DNA of 64,000 bases from Phytophthora sp. 'mugwort' (GCA_033558025.1 JAUCEF010000004.1:3658001-3722000), one strand, 5' to 3'; positions 11,575 to 23,230 are shown, counted from the first letter of the stretch. Notes: a model not told the origin generated them from the sequence alone. Translations and numbers: made by a program.

Positions 11575-13120
11575 GCACAGGACGGTAATGCTGTTCAGGG
11601 GACACGGCGACAGCTCCAGACAACGGCGGAATAACCAGACAAGGTACTATGTGAGCAATACACAAAGCCTGGGACCAAGGATCGTTAATTTCGAGCTCGA
11701 CAAACCCAGATCCCAAATTTGGTTATTTTGGGCTTCCTGTATGAGACCATCCCCAAGACAAAGTCAAGAATCAAAGAAGCTGTATTGGAGGTTTATGATG
11801 AATCGTATTTCGACCTCTGGAGCTGCGCTCACGCGCGGACCATGAGGCGTCGCACAAATTGCAGCCCGCCCCACGCAAAACGCGAACGCGATCCCGACGA
11901 GCGGGACGCGAGTCGCTTCAGCGTCCGACGCAAAGCGACCAGCCGTGGTGACCTCGAGGACAAACGCGTGCGACTTGCGCGTAGGGTACGGCGTGTGCCC
12001 AGCGACAAGGTAAACCACGGGCGCCAGCAACAAGTGTTCAAGCATCAAGACCGCCTCGGGACCACTGGACACGTTTTGGCGCTGGTTGACTGCGACTGTG
12101 TCCATGCAGAGCTGTCGGCCGCCGGCAGCACGAGCGGCGCTGTTCAAGTGCCAGAGGAAAGTGCGTAGAGTGGTCCACACCACTCCGCGGTCAGGGGTCG
12201 GCTGTAGACGAGCAGCGTGCTCCGCGTAGAAGCTCTTCACGGACGGCCACGAGAACCAGTCGGGGATGCCAAGGCGCACCGCAGCAATCTCCAAGGCGAC
12301 GAAGCTGCAGCCCCCCACTCGGAGAGTCAGCCATCGTCAGCGAGAAGGAATCCTCACGAGACAAGCAGTAATCAGTAAATGTTCGGCCCGCACCATGCTG
12401 CTTGAAGTCGCCGACCAGGGCCAAGTACTCCGAGAACCGTCTTCAACGAGCATCCAGCGCAGCTCCCAGCTCGCCTCGATGCGCCAGGGCCGACGACGTA
12501 CTGGGCAAAGCAGCGCGACTGCGCACTCACCGGGACGTCCAAATGGTCCGTGATCAACCAGGCGTACCATCGTCGCGTCAACGTGGTTTGCCGCGAACCA
12601 CGCTGAGCCATGACTCGGGACACTCGAGACGACAGTCGAGGGTGGGACGATCGACGGCCACGAGATCGCGGCCCGTTCTGGCGTGTTAGAGTCTCGCAGG
12701 GCATCGGCGGGTGCCAGAACAGCGCAAGCGGGCACGGCCACGGCAGGAGGAGTGACGGCGGCGGCGTTCGGAACCGCGTGGTGTGGGACAGCGACTTGGA
12801 TTGACTGAAGGGCAGGACTTGCGCTTGATCAGGTGAGCTGTCTTGTGGGGGAAACAAGGAGGTGACTGCAGTCCGTTTCTCCAAGCCACCACAAGAGCGC
12901 CAACGCCCGCGCGGTAAGATGTTGAGGACATTGCAGACGAAAGATACTATCTCTCCAAGACATAAACGACTGTTATTCTTTTTTTTTTGGGGGGGGGGTG
13001 TATCAGATAGTACGTTAGGACTGTCAGTAGCAATATCTGATTAATAGGGATACCATTTAATATAAGGGCTCTCTCAGCCAAGCATCTGGCTGAGAGCAGT
13101 TTGGTCGGGGAGACCAGCAC
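11575..13120. other. GC-rich region with long but unrecognised open frames
   Basis: Open frames exist on both strands, the longest on the minus strand (11764-12318, about 180 codons, and 12337-12884). Their text is rich in Arg, Ala and Ser and shows no motif I recognise, so they may only reflect high GC content. The first 200 bases may hold the 3' end of the gypsy element upstream. A homopolymer stretch (T run then G run) lies near 12980-13000. I do not support a gene here. Confidence 0.3.
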
Positions 13121-13167
13121 TTTTGCTTTCTCCCCTCCAACCCCCAGCAACCTCTTCTTCCTCTTCC

Positions 13168-13440
13168 TCACAAACAAGGGCCATCCTGATTCATGCTAGC
13201 TCACACATGAGTTTCGCCCGCGATGAATTTTGTGAGTATCGAGCGCTGGATACGAAGATGGCTGTGACGGTTGCGAACGGACAACAACTGCAAGTGATTG
13301 GTGTTGGTTTAGTGCGTTTCGCGATGGGAGACTCTCAAACGGTGAGGTTGACAGAAGTATTGTTGCAGTTGGTGGTGCTGTGAAGGATCTGTTATTGGTC
13401 GCTGCGTCACTGAAGAGACGCCTAGGACTATGACGATACG
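13168..13440 (+). pseudogene. Ty1/copia aspartic protease fragment
   Basis: The translation ASSHMSFARDEFCEYRALDT, then VTVANGQQLQVIGVGLVRF and QTVRLTEVL, is the protease region of a copia polyprotein, where a D-S-G-A-S-H-M motif is followed by the ANGQ and GVG strands. Here the catalytic D-S-G is replaced by I-H-A, so the active site is lost. A frame change leads to LLLVAASLKRRLGL, which fits the following LLSV segment. Nothing of gag or integrase is attached. Confidence 0.7.
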
Positions 13441-14983
13441 GTAACTATTTGCACGAATAAAATGCTCTCGTGCAAAAAAAAATTTTTCTCGTTGCATAGA
13501 TTAAACAGCATCAAACGAATTCTAATAATAATATTGAAAGTCAACATTCTCTTTGATCATTTTGCGTTGCCACATTACCAAGCCACAGAACTCTAGCCGT
13601 CCAAATCCACAGTTGTCATTAAATGTTTCTTAGTTTCTCACTCCGACATATTTTTGCAACCGCCCATAGCTTGACTCTACTCAAAGCTTTAGCAACAAAG
13701 GGCGCTTTAGTGGTAAAAACACCAACCTTTTCATGGTGTGCTTAGCTTCAAGCTGGAGTCCAACAGGTAACGATCTTGTCGTTTTGAATGGACTCAGAGC
13801 TACATATACAGAGCTCCCTCACAGGCATATTGACATGGCCATCTCGAGGATTTGTCTTCAACTTCAAACAATCTTCATTGCTGGCCGCAATCGCCATACG
13901 GCGACCAAGTCCGACGCGATGACTGTAAAACACTGATTGTCAGGCCGATCTCTTGTCTCTCCCTGGCAATCTTGGTCGCTACATGCTGAAGCGGCGACAA
14001 ACTGACGTGCTGTAGCCACGAAGGACGAGAGCTGTCACACGGGCACAACCGCTGCAGGCCGCGCTGAGCCGCAGCCTCGAAATCCAGTTGAAATGACTGG
14101 CTCCGACCCCCGCGCCGGCTCGCGAGGTTTTGCCCGGCGCCACCGAGAGGTCGACACCAAACCAAACGTTCCATTGAGCCACAATGCAACGACTGTTGCC
14201 GCATTGCAAAAAACGGTTTGGCAAACGGAAGCTGCGCCGAAACTTCCGACCAACATAACACAACCAGCCAGCCATGCTGGGTGCTGCAGTACGGGTCGGT
14301 GTTACAAATACAATGCCGTTCGAGCGTCCGATGGGTGCCTTTCATCTTAATTTCCTGTCAGCTCCACTGGTCACATCCGCTCGTATTGTCTAATCATCGG
14401 CTGACGTGGGAATCCATGCACGCGTCTTATTATTCATGGCTACACTGCTCTATGACAATGACAACACGCTTCAGCCAAAATAGACGGTAAAAAAACGAAG
14501 CGTGCTTTGGGCAACAATGACCCATTTTGGCAACAGTGTTGATGTCGGACCAAACACGCGCCGGAGAGGGCGACAAACTGATACCGGCTGCACGTTGCCT
14601 GGTCGAAGCTGACGCTGACCGTGTTGATTAGAGCCGGGCCGGCCTCCTGTGGACCGTCGGAGCCCGCGCAGGCACGCACTTGGTCAGTCGTAATGATGAC
14701 AGCGATTACTGGCATCCTTCAAACGATATTGTGTTGTACAGCCCGCCTTGCCGTTTACACTGTACTGCAAGCTCCTGGCAATTATTTCGACCTCGCCGCG
14801 TAAACTGGCATCAATAAAGCCAACACCTCCATTGATACATGAAAAACTTGCATAAAAAACTTACTCTAACTCGCACAACTACGCTTACATTCACTCAGCA
14901 CTCATGGGCACTCAAACTCGATCGTCGACGCAGTTGGCCGCCACTGTATCGTTACATCGTCTAGCAGCTCGATTGTCACGAAC
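13441..14983. other. Intergenic region downstream of the bHLH gene; no supported gene
   Basis: Some 60-150-codon frames exist on the minus strand (13875-14345, 14440-14715), but they are Cys/Ser-rich, overlap others and show no motif. The sequence just below 14984 will hold the 3' UTR of the minus-strand bHLH gene. Nothing else recognisable. Confidence 0.4.
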
Positions 14984-16060
14984 TTACAGCTGAAGGTGGG
15001 CCTCGGGCTCCTCCCTGGGCTCACCGTCGGTCACCGACTCCTCCGCGGATGTCTCGGCCTCGTCGTGCGCAGCTTCGTCCTGCGACCGCTTGGGCGCAGA
15101 GGTAGGCACCTCAACGGGGATGAGACTGAACTCGACGTTCGTGGGCTTGCCGCTATCATCCGTGACCACAGCAGCCACCAAGTTCACAGACACTGCCTCG
15201 CCTCCTGCAGCGGTCGTCTTAACCATTGCGCTGGTCGACTGCTTGGTCTCGCGAACCTTCTTCATAATGTTATCTAACTTCTTCTGGTCTGCACACAGAT
15301 ACGTACGCAATGTCTTCTGCTTCTTCAATACCGGTTCCGACTGACCAGTGTGCTGAACGAAGGCGCTGTTGAAAGTGACAGTGTGCATGTTCATGTCCAC
15401 CACCACACGGGGAGTCGTGGTCTTCTGGAACACACCGCGCACGACCTTGTCAGCGCCCGATGACGACTTTTGCACTTGAGCACGGAAGGCTTCCGCTTGC
15501 TTTTCGGCACGCTCGGCCTTCTGCTGGGCAATAAGCAGGTTGCTGCGCAGCATCTCAATGTAGTGCGAGGCGTTGTCTAGGATGGACTGTTTGTTCTTCT
15601 TGGTCTGCACACCGGCTTCGTCCAACATGTCTTTAAGCTGGCTAATCCGGTCGTTGAGCTTGAACATGCGTCTCTTCTCCTTGAGGTTGAGGTCCTCGCG
15701 CGAGCGTTTGGAGCCGCTGCGCGTACTGGAGGGTGTGACCACGTCGCCATTGGCATATTCGTAGTCCGAGGACACATGCAGCATCTGCGTGCCCATCTGC
15801 GGGGGCGGGTAATAGTGCGGCGTGCCCTGAACGTTCATCATGATCGGCTCCGTCTCGTATTTCGAGGCCATAGCGTGCTGAGGCGTCATTGCGTGCTGCG
15901 GCGTGCCCTGATGCACCATTTGACCGTAGTTGCTGACGACAGTGGGCGGCTGCATGTAGAGCTTCGGGCGCTCACCGCTCTGCATATGTTGCTGCTGCTC
16001 GTAGCCCATGGCGTTTGCGGGGGAGGGAGCGTACCCGTAGGTCGAGGCGGGCGCTAGCAT
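14984..16060 (-). CDS. bHLH transcription factor with C-terminal PAS-like domain
   Basis: A single intact frame of 358 codons starts at ATG 16060 (MLAPASTYGYAPSPANAMGY). The frame stays open further upstream but has no earlier ATG. Residues 1-115 are rich in Gln, Met, Pro and Tyr, as in activation regions. A basic helix-loop-helix lies at about residues 117-175: KRSREDLNLKEKRRMFKLND is the basic region and first helix, and QSILDNASHYIEMLRSNL the second helix, followed by a short coiled coil. Residues 205-318 include VVVDMNMHTVTFNSAFVQHT, which looks like a PAS fold start. The tail is acidic. The product should act in the nucleus as a dimeric DNA-binding regulator. No introns. Neighbours are transposon remains, so context gives no target. 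Confidence 0.85.
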   Translation of the reverse strand: MLAPASTYGYAPSPANAMGYEQQQHMQSGERPKLYMQPPTVVSNYGQMVHQGTPQHAMTPQHAMASKYETEPIMMNVQGTPHYYPPPQMGTQMLHVSSDYEYANGDVVTPSSTRSGSKRSREDLNLKEKRRMFKLNDRISQLKDMLDEAGVQTKKNKQSILDNASHYIEMLRSNLLIAQQKAERAEKQAEAFRAQVQKSSSGADKVVRGVFQKTTTPRVVVDMNMHTVTFNSAFVQHTGQSEPVLKKQKTLRTYLCADQKKLDNIMKKVRETKQSTSAMVKTTAAGGEAVSVNLVAAVVTDDSGKPTNVEFSLIPVEVPTSAPKRSQDEAAHDEAETSAEESVTDGEPREEPEAHLQL

Positions 16061-17640
16061 AATGAACTGGTCTGGTTTGGTAGGATTCAATTCACGATGG
16101 GGAGCGCTTGGACAGGGGCTTTTCCACTCGGACAAAGCTTCGTCTTGACGTTGGTACTGGACTGCGCGTCGGAGGGCCAAATGGGAAATGGGAATGCAGA
16201 AGTCGGCGCAAAGAGCAGATGGCGAGCCACCTTGATCGTCCAGTTTTCGGACTGGAGTTGCACCGAGGTCCAAGGTCGCACACGATTGGTCGCGCCTGTG
16301 ACCAGTGGAGAAGCACGGTTTCTACGGTTGCATAAGTCAGGCGCGGGTTCACCTAGCCCTGCCTTTTCGATCGCTGCGCGAATGATGTCACAAGCGAAAT
16401 GGGTAGCTTTGAAAATGGAAAAAGGCTGCCACTGACAGATTACCCATAACTATAACTTTATATGCATGTTATAGATTCACCTAAATTATAATTATTATAA
16501 TATGGCAGTACCTAATTTTTTCATTTAAGTATAATATTAATATATATACAGATCCACCTCGCCAATGTAATACTTTCAGTGGAAGCTATTCGTATTATGT
16601 ACAACAACTTATTAGGTATCAGAACGGGAATTGTGCATACATACAACCGTAGGGAGCGAAGTCGGTGAATGACTCAACGTATTAGGTTGATGAATTATTA
16701 GGTTGCACAGCTACTAAATTGGCGGGAATGTATCTATATATGTCTGTAGATTAAGTTTAACCTATCGTGTATGTCCGCCGATTGCTACTGTTGTTGCAGG
16801 ACAACGAAAAGCTGTTTGTTATTTTTGTGATGAGCTTATTCTGAGAATGATGCTAGTGTTCGAAGAGTCTGACGATGAAGAAGGGTGGGCGTTGAACACG
16901 AACAGAGGACGAAAACGGTTTGAAGGACCGCAATGCTGATGAGAGTGGTGGTAACTAATCTCTTGCTACTACTGCACTTGAGGGAACCATCCATCTCGTG
17001 GTCGTCAGAACGAATACGAGAGGGGGTCGCTTGTGGCGCGACAAATTCCGGTTACCTTGGTCCGACTGAGGCCTGGAAATACACAGTTGTTTTTTGTCAA
17101 GTTTGGCTTGGTACTGGTGGTCAAGTATTTAGGGCGGCAAAAGCACATGTTTGTTCGTGGGGGTCACGGGTCTGTAATGACGAAATGCAAGAGCGACTAA
17201 GAAAGACAAGGGCATAGATGAACCTTACAAACAGGAAGTTGGTGGTCTTCCAGTTATTTTCAGCTATGTTGTGGTTAGCTACAGCCGTCCCCTTGAAAAT
17301 GGGATCTTAAATTTGATAATGCGCTCATTTCGAACCTGACCAGTGACCATTTAATCTATATGGTTCTGCCTTGCAGCAAGAACAATTACAGCAAAGACCC
17401 GAAAGAGTTTGTAGCGATTGTGATCGTTTTGTTGTTTCATTGGTACGCATCGCCCAGCAGCCCAGGATATTTTCGCCAAAAATCGGCCAATAATCTCACC
17501 GCGGCCTTTCATGCTCATGAAACGTTTGAGAATCTATTTTGCACCGACACTTTTTCAGAATCAGCACACCGCATAGCTTTGCGGAATAACCCGGTCGCCA
17601 TCAGTCAACACGGCACCAGAACACCCCCAGGGCGAAAAGA
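16061..17640. other. Promoter side of the bHLH gene and AT-rich intergenic DNA
   Basis: The first 300-400 bases lie upstream of the minus-strand bHLH gene and should carry its promoter. On the minus strand a CCATTTTC match near 16417 resembles the oomycete initiator, but that is weak. From 16440 to 16760 the DNA is strongly AT-rich. Open frames at 16933-17217 and 17360-17644 show no motif. Confidence 0.35.
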
Positions 17641-17913
17641 TTGAAAACAGCGTACTGGACGACGCGCCGGGTGGCAGACGACGTGGGCGTCGTCACTTGG
17701 AAGGCGCACCCGAGAGAGAAAAACAAGACGGCGCATGCGCTGATGCAGATGGTGTTAGCCACATGTTACAGCATGGAATGGAATGCCAGCGAAAACCCAA
17801 ACCGTGGCGTGCAATGGGCAGCCATCACGAAGAACGCAGCAGGCGACTTGAAACACTGGCGAGAAGAACACGCCGACGAGAGTCCGGAAAGGTCTCCGGG
17901 GAGCACAGCGTAA
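17641..17913 (+). pseudogene. Retrotransposon RNase H fragment
   Basis: About 90 codons read TTRRVADDVGVVTWKAHPRE, then KNKTAHALMQMVLATCYSMEW. This resembles the last helix of retroelement RNase H, where R-x-x-N-x-x-A-D-x-L-A-N-x-A-M is followed by a short linker. The final catalytic Asp of the usual NxxAD motif is replaced by His. The rest of the element is not recognisable around it. The family (gypsy or other) is uncertain. Confidence 0.4.
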
Positions 17914-18719
17914 CCACCAGGGAAGCGATACTCACCTGTGGCTAGCACGAACGAGGCCGCAGAACTGCTGATAGCACAAAGCTTTTTTGCCCGGATCCAG
18001 AACCACACAGTGCATGTCCGAACAATGGCAACTACGCTGAATCGGTCAGAACAGTCACACTGAAAAACAGGGAGAGGTTCAGAAGTTTGTTTGCAGTCGA
18101 GTCGTACCTGTGCTAGTAGGTTGGAGAGGGGATTGGCACGTCGCCGAGGGCGCCAACATAGTGTGTTGGCAGCTCTCTTTGAGGCTTGATCACACAATGC
18201 ACGATGCACCACGACATATATTAACAGAAACGACATGTAAAGCAGAAAAAAATGACTAGCCCAAAAGGGACGTTCTGTATATCAGTTGGCGGTATTTACA
18301 TTTCGCTTAGGAAAGAAATTCGGTCGAAATGGTAACGATTCCTTCTTTCTATCCAGGCTGTCTACTGTAGCCAACCAAATGTACATCATTTGGAAAAACA
18401 GAACGATCGCCACTTTAATAGCGGGAATTTTGGCCCGAATTCCCGCAGCTTACCTTTTTAAAAAGTGCCATTTGACATTCTACATGAGGTCAGCAGATTG
18501 TGTCAGCACCAAGGTGAAACCAACGAGCCAAGATCTCGAGATCAACCATTGGAAAATGGGCGCCACAACGGACGAATATCCAGTCAGCAACGACCGCTGG
18601 ACTTCCCAGATAGTGATATTTTTGTTATCGACATACTTCAGTCATTTTTCGCAAGAAGAGATAATTGAGTGTGCTCGTTCGGTGGCTGGATTATTTGTTG
18701 GGCTATTGTTGGTATAGCT
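17914..18719. other. Intergenic; one unrecognised open frame
   Basis: A 143-codon plus-strand frame (18286-18717) has two hydrophobic stretches but no motif and unusual composition. It may be chance or part of the hAT-like remnant that follows. No other gene is supported. Confidence 0.25.
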
Positions 18720-19215
18720 AGCATTTTTGCGACTACGCAACTCCCTCAATGAAGCCGATGACATGGAACTACCGCCGGTTATGCCCCACACGCTGGCTAA
18801 AACACGCACATCAGCGCTGTCTGGTTCATCAGAGAACACATTCATCATCTTGTTGACGCTGGTTGGGCTACGGAACGTATCGAAGCAATTGAGACTGAGC
18901 ATCTGGAGCTTATCCAAGCTGTCCGGGGGGACAGCGACCTGCATGAAGCCTTGAATACGTGTTCCGATGAACACACCGGGTTTAGAGCAGGATGGACGCT
19001 TGTTGGTGGGCGATTTTCGACGCTACAAGAGTTTTGCGGGATATTAGCAACCCTGTTCCCAATACCACGACGTAGAGTCAGACTTCTCCACTCGATCATC
19101 GGTTGGAGAGGAATGACTACCGGCATTCATTAACAGATTTCTCACTGGAAGATATTCTGCATGCCAAACAACTCGATTTGGTTTCCGCACTTGCAGTTCG
19201 AGAGAATAGCAAGTA
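18720..19215 (+). pseudogene. hAT-like transposase C-terminal remnant
   Basis: Joined by eye across frame changes, the plus strand gives RIEAIETEHLELIQAVRGDS, then FRAGWTLVGGRFSTLQEFCG followed by a short ILATLF-type run, and a later frame gives DFSLEDILHAKQLDLVSALA. This resembles the C-terminal segment of a widespread oomycete hAT/BED-type transposase family, in which a leucine-rich helix and an FP-x-T-x-x-x-E-S-DFS motif precede a DFSLEGILH motif. Only this tail survives, with several stops. Confidence 0.45.
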
Positions 19216-19935
19216 ACATGAGGTTTGGTACTGCACAAATGACTACAGCGTTCCATTAATGCAACCACTTCAATACATTTAGCTTAGTTTGACTATATGT
19301 CCGTCATTCCCTCACCTTACCTTCTCTAAGAGCGCCATTCATACCGCCATTAGTTTAATATCGGTAGAGAATGGGAATACCCGCTATTAAAGTGACCTGA
19401 CGATCCGAGTACCCCTGTCAAGTTGCGACTCGAATTGCTCCATATTTTGACATTTATCATTGCTTTTGTGCATCCTCTTACTTCCCACATGATGCAAATG
19501 CATTCAGGTTCGTATTGCTCATCAACGGCATTTTGTATTGTTCGTGTTGCAAGCGCTGGTGAACATCGTCATGCGCTACGATGACGTATCGCAGCCTGCA
19601 TGAACGATACATTCGTCGAGTCACTTGACTCAGTGTATTGTGGTAAGACTTTTACATGTTGTCGTGGCAAATCACCCCTTACTCGTAGCTGAACATCGGA
19701 GACAAATGACTTTACGTAACTGAATTATGAGACCCTTCCAACTGACAAAGCTCCCCTCATGTTAGCTTTTTCCGTGCGATATAACATGCCCCTCCTTACA
19801 GTTGAACTACCTTCGCCAGCATTTGTCAATTTAATTGTTTCTTCTGAAAATCATTTGATGCCCATCCGTTAAACGAAAACGTTTAGGTCAAACAGCGCGT
19901 CAGACGAATCAAACGTTGCTTTGTTACCAATCTGC
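19216..19935. other. Intergenic, downstream of the ankyrin gene
   Basis: No open frame with coding character on either strand. The bases next to 19936 should hold the 3' UTR of the minus-strand ankyrin gene. Confidence 0.5.
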
Positions 19936-21912
19936 TTACCCTTGCCGATTCCAATACGAAAACACTCCATTCTTATCGATCTGCTTCCAGTTATTCTGAT
20001 CAAGCCACTCCCAGACGTGCCAGTTCCACGACTTCACTCGTAGCGTACACCCTTCCAGTGCACCAGGAGCACGCTCAACTAGCCACTGCACAACTTCAAG
20101 CCACGCAACCTCAAACTCGTGCCCCAAGTGAAATGGCCGGCATTCCGGGAACTCCGAGTAAAGGAAAACTGCCGTGTCGAGACGCGTAGGCTTACTAAAT
20201 AGCCATGCAAGAGCCAATGGGGTGCACCGCAGCAACCGGTTATCGCGAAGCCACTTCACTATATTGAGATGGCTATTGCCAGCAGCTCCGTCAATCGCCA
20301 ACGTTGTACATCCCTCACTCCGATTCACGTGCAGCCACCTGACGACATCCAAATGTCCGTTTTTAGCAGCATCATCCATTGCCCTATGAGTGCATCCCTC
20401 ACTGCGGTGTTCATGAAGCCATTTCACTACCTCGAGATGGCCATTAGCTGCAGCCTGATCCATCGCTGCAGTCGTGCACCCTCCGTCGCGATTCTCCTGA
20501 AACCACTGCAACATTTCCACATTTCCGTTTACGGCAGCAGTGTCCATGACTCCGTCCAGGTCAAAAGCTTCATGCCGGTTAGCATGCAACCACTTGACCA
20601 TTTCCAGATTGCCATGCTCTGCCGTCCTTTTCATCGTCAAAACGTGGCAGCCTTCACTTCTGTTTTCATTAAGCCATTTCACCGTCTCGAGGTGACCATT
20701 TTCAGCTGCGAAATGCATTGCCAAATAGCTGCATCCTTCAGAACGATTCGCGTGGAGCCATTGCACTATTTCAAGATGCCCTCGACCTGCAGCTTGATCC
20801 ATAGCTTGATGCGTGCATTGCGCTTGCGTGTTGAAGTGAAGCCATTCAGCAATCTCGAGAAATCCTGATCCTGCAGCTGCATCTAGAGCAGATTGCGTAG
20901 TGCCAATATCTAACTTTTTCTCGTATAAATACTTCAACATGTCCAGATGGCCGTTCTCCGCGGCAAGATAGAAGCCACGTCCAGCATGGGTGACTCTCTT
21001 CTCTTCGCGAAGCCACTTGACTATATCCAAATAACCGTGGGCAGCAGCCGTTTGGAGAACTTCCACAGGTTCTGGCACCAAGTCGCGTTCAAATAAAAAT
21101 TTCAGCATAGCCAGATCTCCGTGTTGGGCAGGACTTAGGTAAATAACCTCATTACCAAGAGCTGCATCCAGATCAGTTCGTTTTGCATTGCCAATAAACC
21201 AGCGTGTCACATCCCACAACCCATTAGATGCCGATGCATGCAACGCATCCCCAATCTCTAAGTCAAAGCTAGTGTAAAGCCACTCCACAATCCCCAAATT
21301 GCCACAAGCCGCTGCTTGTCTGATCACATGCTGAGCACATTCGGGTCGAAGAACAACGTGATCTTTAAGCCACTGCACCAGCTCTTGACAGTTGCTCCTT
21401 AACGCTCCCACCAACTCAATTCCACCCCAGTAACCCATACCTCGATGATTATCCCACAACCACTCGACAATATTCAAGTGTCCATTTGAACAAGCTTGAG
21501 CTATGACTTCTGTGAGAAACTCACCGGGTAAGTATTTTTCTGAGACCCACTTCAGGCATTTTACATCGCCACGGGCACCCATTTGACCTGTCACAGCGTT
21601 AACTTCCCAGCGTCGAAGGTACGGGTCCATCGTCATCGACTCACGAACTGCTAGATACTGCAATAGGCGCAAACTACCATCAGACTTCTTATATGCTGAT
21701 GGCAGAGTCAATGCAGGTGATAGTTCATCGAGAAACGAGTCGATAGATCGAAGAACACCTTCATCTCCGCTCGCGTGGAGACATTCCCGACAGACGATAC
21801 GTACAGCCGTGAGTATCGGAAAGGATGGCCACTCAGACGTATCGACTTGACTTGGATGCTGACGCGTCGACTCAATGGAAGGTGAACGCTTCTGCTTCTT
21901 ATCTTGGTGCAT
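19936..21912 (-). CDS. Ankyrin-repeat protein
   Basis: An uninterrupted 658-codon frame begins at ATG 21912 (MHQDKKQKRSPSIES). The first 120 residues are non-repetitive and charged. From about residue 130 to 600 the protein is built of ankyrin repeats with the pattern A-A-x-N-G-H-L-E-x-V-K-W-L-H-x-N-R-S-E-G-C-x-x-x-A-M-D, with WLHANRSEGC, WLNENRSEGC, WLHEHRSEGC and WLHVNRSEGC among the clearest copies. No signal peptide, membrane segment or kinase domain is seen. Such proteins are a large expanded family in Phytophthora and bind other proteins; the partner is unknown. There is no intron and no frame damage, unlike almost everything around it. Confidence 0.9.
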   Translation of the reverse strand: MHQDKKQKRSPSIESTRQHPSQVDTSEWPSFPILTAVRIVCRECLHASGDEGVLRSIDSFLDELSPALTLPSAYKKSDGSLRLLQYLAVRESMTMDPYLRRWEVNAVTGQMGARGDVKCLKWVSEKYLPGEFLTEVIAQACSNGHLNIVEWLWDNHRGMGYWGGIELVGALRSNCQELVQWLKDHVVLRPECAQHVIRQAAACGNLGIVEWLYTSFDLEIGDALHASASNGLWDVTRWFIGNAKRTDLDAALGNEVIYLSPAQHGDLAMLKFLFERDLVPEPVEVLQTAAAHGYLDIVKWLREEKRVTHAGRGFYLAAENGHLDMLKYLYEKKLDIGTTQSALDAAAGSGFLEIAEWLHFNTQAQCTHQAMDQAAGRGHLEIVQWLHANRSEGCSYLAMHFAAENGHLETVKWLNENRSEGCHVLTMKRTAEHGNLEMVKWLHANRHEAFDLDGVMDTAAVNGNVEMLQWFQENRDGGCTTAAMDQAAANGHLEVVKWLHEHRSEGCTHRAMDDAAKNGHLDVVRWLHVNRSEGCTTLAIDGAAGNSHLNIVKWLRDNRLLRCTPLALAWLFSKPTRLDTAVFLYSEFPECRPFHLGHEFEVAWLEVVQWLVERAPGALEGCTLRVKSWNWHVWEWLDQNNWKQIDKNGVFSYWNRQG

Positions 21913-22483
21913 TGCTGCTATTGATGTTTTCTGTTTTGTTTTGACGTGCGAGAAAAGCAGATTCCCCCGTCCCCGGTCGCTCGATTTCCGGAACTAAGGT
22001 GAGTTTGACACAGGAGGACACTCACTAAAAGGTTATGTACTTTTAGTGCATCATCCTCCGTAATCTGGCGCTAAAATTGGCCTAATGTGGTGAGACAGCG
22101 GTGTTTCGAGGCGGGGACGGCAGGTATGCACGAGTATTGATACAGTGCCTACTCTAAGGCTCCTTTAGAACTTACGAAGCTGGTAGCGAGCGACGTTAGG
22201 GCGGTTTCATTCGGGAATATCAGGAAGAAGATTAAGAAAAATTATTATGCCATAAAATTCGTGACAAATTCGCGCATTCTATTAGCTAACGCGCTTTCCT
22301 TGAATTAAAGTTATCTTGATATCCAAATCAGGATAAAGTTAACCACTTCAAACCCGTGGGCTGTATAAGATGTGTTAGCAAATCTTATGGATCGGATAAG
22401 GCGCAAAACTATTAACAACTTGTATTTATAGCCCAGGAATACTTTTTGACTTGTCTTTTGTTCAAGATGCTGTTTGCTTGACT
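21913..22483. other. Upstream region of the ankyrin gene with a small hairpin
   Basis: This is the promoter side of the ankyrin gene. A perfect inverted repeat with 9-base arms (CACTAAAAG at 22023-22031 and CTTTTAGTG at 22040-22048, 8-base loop) lies about 110 bases upstream of the start codon. Its role is unknown. The rest is AT-rich and has no coding frame. Confidence 0.4.
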
Positions 22484-22689
22484 CTACCGTGGCAATACAA
22501 ATATCAAGTCAAAACAAAGACTTTTTATGTTTGCTGTGCTGTCGGTTAGGTGAAAAATCACGTGTCTTCTATGTCCAACGTTTTGACAATTTTCGTACAG
22601 GTTTGACACATGAGTGCCAAACCGAGCACAATGTCTAGCAGGTTTGACTTTAAGTGGCCAGCCCCCGCCCATCTTTGTATCAGCTCTCA

Positions 22690-23230
22690 TTTTGAGGTTT
22701 TGCGAGCTGGAGAACGATGGCCGGTGCTCGGGAGAAACGCCACGCGGGGCGTATAGTTGAGGGAGCTGATACATGAAGGCATGTGTGGAGCGAGTTGCGA
22801 GCTAACGCGCATTTTCTCCTTCAGTTGCTTGTTCCAAGCCACGTCAGCCGGTTGGCAGACAGCCCCCCCCCTCTTCGGAACACTCATGAGCACTACGTTG
22901 AGGCTAGCTGCGTATAAGATGACTTCGTCGGTCCAATGACATGGGAAGTCATCCCACAACAGCAGCGCATGTTCTTCTAGCGTTTCACGCTCAGCAAATG
23001 AGACTGAAAAAACTTGACTGGCAAATAGACATAGCTGCTTTTTCGGCGACGACCATCTCTCCTGCCTATGAGACATGGGAATCGAAGTTGTCCGCGAGGA
23101 TGACAGCAGAGTCCGTCAATTTCACGCGTCATCACTTCACTCCCAGCCGTGACTGTCCATTCAAGAATTCTCCTGAACGCAGTAGTAGTGACCGGTAGGG
23201 TAATCGTTTACCTCGGATGTCTCCATGTCA
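22690..23230 (-). pseudogene. pogo/Tigger-like DDE transposase fragment
   Basis: The minus strand reads LLLWDDFPCHWTDEVILYAA, then GGAVCQPADVAWNKQLKEKM. These are the second catalytic Asp block (the WD-x-F-x-x-H motif) and the QPAD third Asp block of DDE_1-type (pogo, Tigger, CENP-B-like) transposases. Upstream, MTRENLTDSAVILADNFDSH in another frame probably belongs to an earlier part of the same protein. The N-terminal DNA-binding half and first Asp are missing or unreadable. It is a decayed fragment. Confidence 0.6.

Noticed and set aside
11764..12884. Minus-strand frames of 184 and 170 codons
   Set aside because: GC-rich composition, no motif, overlapping frames on both strands of similar length; cannot be told from chance.
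13875..14345. 156-codon minus-strand frame downstream of the bHLH gene
   Set aside because: Cys/Ser/Arg-rich text without motif or start context; probably chance.
16061..16273. N-terminal extension of the bHLH gene
   Set aside because: The frame is open but its first codon would be TTG. The first ATG is at 16060.
20269..20868. 199-codon plus-strand frame within the ankyrin gene
   Set aside because: Antisense of regular ankyrin repeats; the minus strand gives the conserved repeat pattern.
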